This document shows, piece by piece, positions 6,701 to 11,062 of a stretch of DNA of 11,062 nucleotides (positions are counted from its first letter, which is position 1; each line of letters starts with the position of its first letter). The DNA is from JACDAF01 sp036276035 (lineage in GTDB: Bacteria > Chloroflexota > Limnocylindria > P2-11E). A program made the position numbers and the translations under genes. The notes beneath the pieces were generated by a model, which saw only the letters and a list, made by a program, of their open reading frames with translations, was not told the origin of the DNA and searched no databases. Location of the stretch: NCBI GenBank assembly GCA_036276035.1, contig DASUCM010000151.1:1-11062 (forward strand), in the 5' to 3' direction.

Positions 6701-7107
6701 CGCAGCGCTCCTGGAGGCGGGAAGAACAGCCGCCAGCGCGAGCCGAACCGGCCGCCCTGGTGCTGCATGCCGATCTCGTCGATCACCCTGCTGCCGTCGC
6801 CGATCCGCGCTCCTTTGAGGTACGACGCCTCCGAGTGAGCCGTGGCCTCGATCGTCAACGTCGTTCCGCTCGGCAGGCTGCGGTACGTCGCGATCCGCGA
6901 GCGGATGGCGGCCTGGTCGACGCGTCCGTCCCCCATGAGCCCGGCAACGGCCGCCGCGTCGCCCTGGCGCATGGCAGCGACGTATCGGCTGGTCATCTCC
7001 TCCGGAGATGATGCGCCGCGGGTGCGAAGGAAGTACTCGTTCGAGCCCAGGATGACGAGCACGCCGGCGAGCAGGGCGAGGACGGCATGACGGAGGACCG
7101 GCGTCAC
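6697..7107 (-). CDS. Small membrane-anchored protein of unknown function in the purine operon
   Basis: A 136-residue protein I cannot assign to a named family. The N-terminus MTPVLRHAVLALLAGVLVILGSNEY has one positively charged patch and a hydrophobic stretch (about 8-21). No lipobox Cys follows, so this is a signal anchor or a cleaved signal, placing the rest outside the cytoplasm. The body starts with an amphipathic helix, SRYVAAMRQGDAAAVAGLM (40-58). It is followed by beta-type segments TLTIEATAHSEASYL (83-97), SRVIDEIGMQHQ (106-117) and RWRLFFPPPG (124-133). That order resembles small NTF2-like extracytoplasmic domains, which is a fold guess only. The GTG start overlaps the stop of the xanthine dehydrogenase Mo-subunit gene (7104-7107) and has no Shine-Dalgarno site. 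Its stop overlaps the start of add (6697-6700). It is therefore translationally coupled on both sides and very probably a real gene. Confidence 0.72.
   Translation of the reverse strand: MTPVLRHAVLALLAGVLVILGSNEYFLRTRGASSPEEMTSRYVAAMRQGDAAAVAGLMGDGRVDQAAIRSRIATYRSLPSGTTLTIEATAHSEASYLKGARIGDGSRVIDEIGMQHQGGRFGSRWRLFFPPPGALR
6708..6712 (-). promoter_or_regulatory. Ribosome binding site for add
   Basis: AGGAG on the minus strand, 7 bases before the GTG at 6700 and inside the last codons of the upstream gene. It confirms the overlapping GTG start. Confidence 0.65.
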
Positions 7108-9380
7108 GTCGCGCGCACCGCGGTCCACGGCGCCTCGCCGGGGACGATCCGCCAGCCGGAGCGCGCGACCGTGCCGAAGACGATGTCGTCGGGGCGGACC
7201 GGGACGCGGTTCAGCGTGCGGCCGGTCGCGGCGCGGATGGCGGCGACGATCGCGGGCGTGCTCGAGATCGTCGGCGGCTCGCCGACACCCTTCGCGCCGT
7301 ACGGCGCGTCGGGGTGCGGATGCTCGACGATGTCGCAGACGACCGGCGGCATGTCGAGGATCGTCGGCAGCAGGTAGTCGGTGAACGAGGCATTGCGGAG
7401 CTTCCCGTCGCGGAGGATGAGCTCCTCCATCACGGCGAGGCCGAGGCCCTGCGCGATGCCGCCCTCGAGCTGGCCGACGACGGCCTGGGGGTTGATGGCC
7501 TTCCCGACGTCCTGGGACGTCGCGACCTGCACGACCTTCACGAGGCCGGTGCCGAGATCCACGTCGACCGTCGCGCGATGGGCGGCGAAGAGGAACGCGA
7601 CGTGGCCGTGGTTCTGGGTGTGCCCGTCCCGCGGCTTCGTCGGCCGGTGGCGCCACTCGACGGTCCGCTCGATCGGCTCGTCGAGCGTGCCGCCGCGGCG
7701 CTCGAGCTCGGCCTGGACCTCGCGGCACGCCGCGAGGACGGCGCCGCCGGTCATCCAGGTCTGGCGCGACGCGGAGCTCGAGCCCGCGGAGCCGATCGTC
7801 GTGTCGGGGGTCTCGACGATGACCTCCTCCACGCCGAGCTCCGTGCGCACGATCTGCTGGCACACCGTCACGAGCCCCTGCCCGACCTCCGCCGCCGCGG
7901 TGTGGACTCGGGCGCGCGGGCGGCCCTCGTGGCGCTCGAGCCGGACGCGCGCGTGCGACACGTCGTCGAAGCCGTGCGAGTAGCAGACGTTCTTGAAGCC
8001 GGCCGCGAAGCCGGTCGCGCGCCGCACGCCCTCGCCGTGCGTGAGGTTGCCGGCCCCGCCGGGGAGCAGGAGCGGATCCCGGGGCGCTGGCGCGCCTCGC
8101 GTTCCCGAAGGGTCGGCGGCCGCATCGGGCAGCGGGAGCGCCGCGCACCGGCGGATGAGGTTCGCGACTGGCTCGCTGCCCTCGACGGGCTGGCTCGTGA
8201 TGATCTCGTCGCCGTCCTGCACCGCGTTGCGCGCGCGGAGCTCGACCGGATCGAGGCCGAGCGCCTCGGCGAGCTTGTCCATCTGCGCCTCGTAGGCGAA
8301 GCAGGTCTGGACCGCGCCGAAGCCGCGCATCGCGCCGGTCGGCGGGTTCGTCGTGTACGCGCCGACACAGCGCACGCGCGCGTTCGGCACCCGATACGGA
8401 CCGGCCGCGAAGCACGCGGCGTTGGCGACGACGGCGGACGAGGACGACGCGTACGCGCCGCCATCGAGGACGATGGTCGCGCGGACGTAGACGAGCGTGC
8501 CATCGCGCCGGGCACCGTGCTCGTAGAAGAGCCGGGCCGGATGACGGTGCACGTGTCCGTAGAAGGACTCCTCGCGCCCGTAGCTCATGCGCACCGGACG
8601 CTTCGTCGCGAGCGCGAGGAGGCACGCGTGGATCTGCAGCGTGACGTCCTCCCGGGCGCCGAACGCGCCGCCGACCCCGGCGAGGACGAGCCGCACCTTC
8701 TCCTCCGGCAGGCCGAGCGCGGGTGCGATCTGGCCGAGGTCCTCGTGCAGCCACTGCGTCGCGATGTGCAGCCTGACGCCGCCGTCGCCGTCAGGGATCG
8801 CGAGGCCCGCCTCCGGCCCGAGCGCGGCCTGGTCCTGCATCCCGACCTCGTACTCGCCGCTCACGACGACGTCGGCGGTCACGTCGGGATCGCCGTGCAC
8901 GACCAGCGCGTCGTCGATGACGTTCCCGTCCTCGTGCAGGCGCGGCGCATCCGGTCGCAGTGCGGCGATCGGGTCGCTCACGGGATCGAGCACCTCGTAG
9001 TCGACGCCGATCGCCTTCGCGGCCGCACGGGCGAGATCGACGTCGTCCGCCGCGACCAGCGCGACGGCCTCACCGGCGTAGCGCACGCGGTCCTCGGCGA
9101 GGACGGGTTGATCTCGCTTCATGAGCCCGAAGCGCTCGCGGGTCGGGAGGTCGACCGCCGTGAGCACCGCGCGGACGCCCGGCATCGCGCGCGCCGCGGT
9201 CACGTCGATCGCGCGGATCCGCGCGTGCGGGTGCGGCGAGCGCAGCGTGTGCCCGAAGAGCATCCCCTCCTCGTGCAGGTCGCTCGCGTAGAGGAACTCG
9301 CCCTTCACCTTCGGGACGCCGTCGGGCCGCGGCGCGGACTCCCCGACACCGTGCCGCACGCGCTGCCGCGTGAGCGTCAC
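7104..9380 (-). CDS. pucD: Xanthine dehydrogenase, molybdopterin-binding large subunit (PucD-like)
   Basis: Catalytic subunit of a molybdenum hydroxylase that would oxidise hypoxanthine and xanthine to urate, passing electrons to the [2Fe-2S] and FAD subunits encoded just upstream. It has 758 residues, normal for the separate Mo subunit. Motifs in order: KVKGEFLYASDLH (24-36) and RVRYAGEAVALVAA (98-111) in the a/b-hammerhead domain, GVGGAFGARED (235-245), GAMRGFGAVQ (349-358), AAEVGQGLVTV (496-506), SQDVGKAINP (622-631) and GAKGVGEPP (695-703). Glu701 is the conserved catalytic base. Glu244 and Arg352 align with the two purine-contacting residues of bovine enzyme (Glu802, Arg880), which aldehyde oxidases lack; this favours a purine substrate. 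GFKNVCYSHGFDD (461-473) is typical of the Bacillus PucD type. A stretch at 421-435 looks like a short linker insertion. The GTG start overlaps the FeS-subunit stop. No XdhC-type maturation gene is in the window. Family sure; purine specificity likely. Confidence 0.92.
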   Translation of the reverse strand: MTLTRQRVRHGVGESAPRPDGVPKVKGEFLYASDLHEEGMLFGHTLRSPHPHARIRAIDVTAARAMPGVRAVLTAVDLPTRERFGLMKRDQPVLAEDRVRYAGEAVALVAADDVDLARAAAKAIGVDYEVLDPVSDPIAALRPDAPRLHEDGNVIDDALVVHGDPDVTADVVVSGEYEVGMQDQAALGPEAGLAIPDGDGGVRLHIATQWLHEDLGQIAPALGLPEEKVRLVLAGVGGAFGAREDVTLQIHACLLALATKRPVRMSYGREESFYGHVHRHPARLFYEHGARRDGTLVYVRATIVLDGGAYASSSSAVVANAACFAAGPYRVPNARVRCVGAYTTNPPTGAMRGFGAVQTCFAYEAQMDKLAEALGLDPVELRARNAVQDGDEIITSQPVEGSEPVANLIRRCAALPLPDAAADPSGTRGAPAPRDPLLLPGGAGNLTHGEGVRRATGFAAGFKNVCYSHGFDDVSHARVRLERHEGRPRARVHTAAAEVGQGLVTVCQQIVRTELGVEEVIVETPDTTIGSAGSSSASRQTWMTGGAVLAACREVQAELERRGGTLDEPIERTVEWRHRPTKPRDGHTQNHGHVAFLFAAHRATVDVDLGTGLVKVVQVATSQDVGKAINPQAVVGQLEGGIAQGLGLAVMEELILRDGKLRNASFTDYLLPTILDMPPVVCDIVEHPHPDAPYGAKGVGEPPTISSTPAIVAAIRAATGRTLNRVPVRPDDIVFGTVARSGWRIVPGEAPWTAVRAT

Positions 9381-9862
9381 CGGCGGTACATCTCGCGCGA
9401 GGCGCGCTGCACCGCTTCGAGGATCTTCCCGTAGCCGGTGCAGCGGCAGAGGTTCCCCGAGAGCGCCTCGCGCACCTCGAGCTGGCTCGGCTCCGGATTC
9501 GCGCGCAGGAGCGCGTACGCGGAGACGATGAGGCCCGGCGTGCAGAAGCCGCACTGCACCGCGCCGGCGTCGACGAACGCGCGCTGGACGGGGTGCAGGG
9601 TGTCGCCCTCGCCGAGCGCCTCGACGGTCACGACCTCGCGGTCCTGCGCGGCGGCGGAGAGGACGAGGCACGAGCACACGAGCTCTCCGTCGAGGAGGAC
9701 GGAGCACGAGCCGCACTCGCCCTGCTCGCAGGCGTTCTTGCTGCCCGGAAGCCCGAGCCTTTCGCGAAGCGTCGTGAGGAGCGACTCGTGATCGGGGACC
9801 GCGGTCTGCCGCTCGACGCCGTTCACCCGCAGCCGCAGTGCGGTCAGCGCATCGCCGCTCAC
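9377..9862 (-). CDS. Xanthine dehydrogenase, [2Fe-2S] small subunit (PucE-like)
   Basis: Electron-transfer subunit with two [2Fe-2S] clusters linking the molybdenum site to FAD. It has 161 residues, the usual size. The plant-ferredoxin-like N-terminal cluster is held by Cys45, Cys50, Cys53 and Cys65 (CEQGECGSC, then ELVCSCLV). The C-terminal helical cluster is held by Cys104 and Cys107 (QCGFCTPG) and Cys139 and Cys141 (NLCRCTGY). Spacing matches CoxS/XdhC-type small subunits exactly. The GTG start at 9862 overlaps the FAD-subunit stop (GTGA) with no Shine-Dalgarno site, and gives the natural N-terminus MSGDALTALRLRVNGV. Its own stop overlaps the start of the Mo-subunit gene. The gene order FAD, FeS, Mo is the same as in carbon-monoxide dehydrogenase operons (M, S, L). 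The Mo subunit, however, has the purine-type active site, not a CO-dehydrogenase one. Confidence 0.94.
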   Translation of the reverse strand: MSGDALTALRLRVNGVERQTAVPDHESLLTTLRERLGLPGSKNACEQGECGSCSVLLDGELVCSCLVLSAAAQDREVVTVEALGEGDTLHPVQRAFVDAGAVQCGFCTPGLIVSAYALLRANPEPSQLEVREALSGNLCRCTGYGKILEAVQRASREMYRR

Positions 9863-10707
9863 TCGAGGCCGCCGACGCGCGCGAGCGCGCGCGCCCCCAT
9901 GACCGCGAGGACATGACGGCGGTACGCAGCGGTGCCGCGCACGTCGTCGATCGGCCGCGCCGCGCCCGCGACGAGCGTGCCGAAGGTACGGCAGGCGGAC
10001 TCGTCCGGCCTGGTCCGGCGGTCCCAGCCGAGCTCCTCGAAGATGCCCTGCGCGAAGGCCTCGGCCTCTCGCGCGCGCAGGATCGTCGGCCCGCACGAGC
10101 CGAGCGCCACGCCGACGCGCGCGCGCGCCCGGTCGACGACGAGCGCGAGGCTCGCGACCGCGATGACCATCGCGTTCCGCGTGCCGACCTTCATGAACGT
10201 CTGCGCGCCGCCCGCCGGCTCCCACTCGGCCGCGACGACCACCTCATCGGGCGCGCGGACGTTCCGCTTCGGCCCCGTCATCCACTCCGCGAAGGGCACC
10301 CGGCGCTCGCCGCGCACGGATCGGACGACGATCGTCGCGTCGAGCGCGGCGAGGACCGGCAGCGCGTCCCCGGCCGGCGAGGACGTCGCGATGTTCCCCC
10401 CGATCGTGCCCGCGTTGCGGATCTGCGGTGAGCCGACGGTCCGCGACGCTTCGCGCATCGCGCGCGAGGCCGTGTCCTCCGCAAGCAGGCGCGTGTACGT
10501 CACGCCCGCGCCGACCCGGACGTGCCCGTTGCGCTCGATCCCCCGGAGCTCGTCGACCTGGTCGATGGCGACGATGGACGCGGGCCGGTGGCGGCCGAAG
10601 TTGATCTCGACCATGAGGTCCGTCCCGCCGGCAAGGAGCACCGTCTCCGGGTCGGCCGCGAGCGCGCCCAGCGCATCCTCGAGATCGCGCGCGACCTTGA
10701 CGCTCAC
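9859..10707 (-). CDS. Xanthine dehydrogenase, FAD-binding medium subunit (PucC-like)
   Basis: FAD subunit of the molybdenum hydroxylase, passing electrons from the iron-sulfur clusters to NAD or another acceptor. It has 282 residues, normal for CoxM/PucC-type subunits. The N-terminal FAD-binding lobe shows LLAGGTDLMVEI (24-35) for pyrophosphate binding and NAGTIGGNIATSSPAGD (98-114), the family signature contacting FAD. The second lobe has DEVVVAAEW and FMKVGTRNAMVIAVAS, followed by the CO-dehydrogenase flavoprotein C-terminal domain (ARVGVALGSCGPTILRA). The GTG start gives MSVKVARDLEDALGAL. No Shine-Dalgarno site is visible, and a nearby upstream GTG in another frame soon meets a stop. It follows the amidohydrolase gene by 33 bases and overlaps the FeS-subunit gene by 4. 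Confidence 0.93.
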   Translation of the reverse strand: MSVKVARDLEDALGALAADPETVLLAGGTDLMVEINFGRHRPASIVAIDQVDELRGIERNGHVRVGAGVTYTRLLAEDTASRAMREASRTVGSPQIRNAGTIGGNIATSSPAGDALPVLAALDATIVVRSVRGERRVPFAEWMTGPKRNVRAPDEVVVAAEWEPAGGAQTFMKVGTRNAMVIAVASLALVVDRARARVGVALGSCGPTILRAREAEAFAQGIFEELGWDRRTRPDESACRTFGTLVAGAARPIDDVRGTAAYRRHVLAVMGARALARVGGLE

Positions 10708-10717
10708 GTCGCGACGA

Positions 10718-10723
10718 ACACTA
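10718..10723 (-). promoter_or_regulatory. Weak candidate -10 element upstream of the xanthine dehydrogenase genes
   Basis: TAGTGT on the minus strand fits TANNNT and ends 10 bases before the GTG of the FAD-subunit gene, in the 33-base gap after the amidohydrolase stop. That gap is the only non-coding DNA ahead of the coupled cluster. No -35 match is seen, so this may be chance. Confidence 0.18.
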
Positions 10724-10740
10724 GTACCGGGCGCGGCACG

Positions 10741-11062
10741 TCAGGTCAGCGCCGCGCGCGCGGAGAGCGCGGTGCGCTGCTCGGTCGCGTGCGCGAGGAC
10801 CTCGGCGGGGTCGTAGCGCGTCGGCCGGCCGTCCCGCACGAGCGCCTCGCCGTTCACGATGACGTCGCGGACCGCGCGCGAGCCCCCGCCGAAGACGATG
10901 CGCGTCGCGGGTTCGCCGCCGAGGGCGAGGCGCTCCCCGTCGATGATGACGAGGTCCGCGCGCGCGCCGGGGTGGATCGAGCCGACGTCGTCGAGGCGCA
11001 GCGCCTGCGCGCCCCCGCGCGTCGCCATGAACAGGACGTCGCTCGCGGTGAGCGCTCCGGCG
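10741..11062 (-). CDS. Amidohydrolase/deaminase (possibly guanine or 8-oxoguanine deaminase), C-terminal part
   Basis: Only the last 106 residues are in the window; the gene continues past the right edge. The visible part reads LTASDVLFMATRGGAQALRL, then DDVGSIHPGARADLVIIDG, then a short beta-sandwich tail ending in VRDVIVNGEALVRDGRPTRY. This is the C-terminal end of an amidohydrolase-superfamily TIM-barrel deaminase of the guanine deaminase / SAH-MTA deaminase / atrazine-chlorohydrolase branch. The metal-binding HxH and catalytic residues lie in the missing part, so the substrate cannot be checked. MATRGGA followed by DD(V/I)GS resembles 8-oxoguanine deaminases as I remember them. The position 33 bases upstream of xanthine dehydrogenase genes on the same strand suits a purine deaminase that yields xanthine or urate. 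Confidence 0.8.
   Translation of the reverse strand, partial: AGALTASDVLFMATRGGAQALRLDDVGSIHPGARADLVIIDGERLALGGEPATRIVFGGGSRAVRDVIVNGEALVRDGRPTRYDPAEVLAHATEQRTALSARAALT

Noticed and set aside
8049..8120. Possible frameshift or insertion in the Mo subunit around residues 421-435 (Pro/Ala/Gly-rich)
   Set aside because: The frame stays open and family motifs continue on both sides in the same frame, so it is better read as a variable linker.
7314..9434. A 706-codon open frame on the plus strand, antisense to the xanthine dehydrogenase Mo subunit
   Set aside because: Its translation is low-complexity Arg/Ala/Glu/Leu-rich with no motif, as expected for the strand opposite a gene with strong G/C third positions. 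The minus-strand frame has all family motifs.
10110..10132. Alternating CG run (Z-DNA-like) in the FAD-subunit gene
   Set aside because: Explained by Arg/Ala codons in a GC-rich gene; similar runs occur elsewhere in the window.
7104..10707. Reading the FAD-FeS-Mo cluster as aerobic carbon-monoxide dehydrogenase (order M-S-L)
   Set aside because: The large subunit has the purine-type residues Glu244 and Arg352 and the PucD-like GFKNVCYSHGFDD motif, and I see no CO-dehydrogenase active-site Cys loop.
1..11062. Search for CRISPR repeats, tRNA/rRNA, insertion sequences, toxin-antitoxin or phage genes
   Set aside because: No regularly spaced repeats, RNA gene signatures, transposase motifs or terminal inverted repeats were found by eye. 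Nearly all bases belong to ordinary metabolic genes.

Overview
This is an 11,062-base stretch of very GC-rich (roughly 70% by eye), densely coding bacterial chromosome. Most visible starts are GTG (8 of 11) and many neighbours overlap by 4 bases. I see no tRNA, rRNA, CRISPR array, insertion sequence or phage gene. The GC content, GTG starts, scarce Shine-Dalgarno sites and a possible leaderless-promoter pattern fit a high-GC soil-type bacterium, such as an actinobacterium or a GC-rich lineage like Rokubacteria/Methylomirabilota. I cannot fix the phylum from sequence alone.

Layout. (1) 1-1089, minus: an acyl-CoA dehydrogenase cut off at its C-terminus by the left edge. (2) 1128-4784, plus: a three-gene carbohydrate group. 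It holds a KDPG-aldolase-family class I aldolase, a family GH15 glucoamylase/trehalase-like enzyme with no signal peptide, and a putative lipoprotein with a PD40/TolB-type beta-propeller. The last start overlaps the GH15 stop (GTGA). (3) 4795-11062, minus: a long co-directional run read right to left. It holds the C-terminal end of an amidohydrolase/deaminase, then the FAD, [2Fe-2S] and molybdopterin subunits of a PucCDE-type xanthine dehydrogenase. A small membrane-anchored protein of unknown function, adenosine deaminase, a DinB-like metal-binding protein and a 58-residue zinc-ribbon protein follow. No gene-free stretch exceeds about 55 bases.

How the genes may work together. The minus-strand run looks like a purine salvage/catabolism operon: adenosine deaminase makes inosine, the amidohydrolase may deaminate guanine or 8-oxoguanine, and the molybdo-hydroxylase would oxidise hypoxanthine/xanthine to urate. 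Four consecutive junctions (FAD/FeS, FeS/Mo, Mo/unknown, unknown/add) are 4-base GTGA overlaps, so the unknown membrane protein is translationally tied to the pathway on both sides. In the plus-strand group, a cytoplasmic GH15 enzyme would release free glucose. The aldolase keeps its catalytic Glu and Lys but has changed residues where the family binds substrate phosphate. This raises the possibility of cleavage of an unphosphorylated sugar acid, as in a non-phosphorylative Entner-Doudoroff route.

I do not see a clearly new defence or mobile system. The most promising leads are the altered aldolase next to GH15 and the propeller lipoprotein, and the unknown protein embedded in the purine operon.
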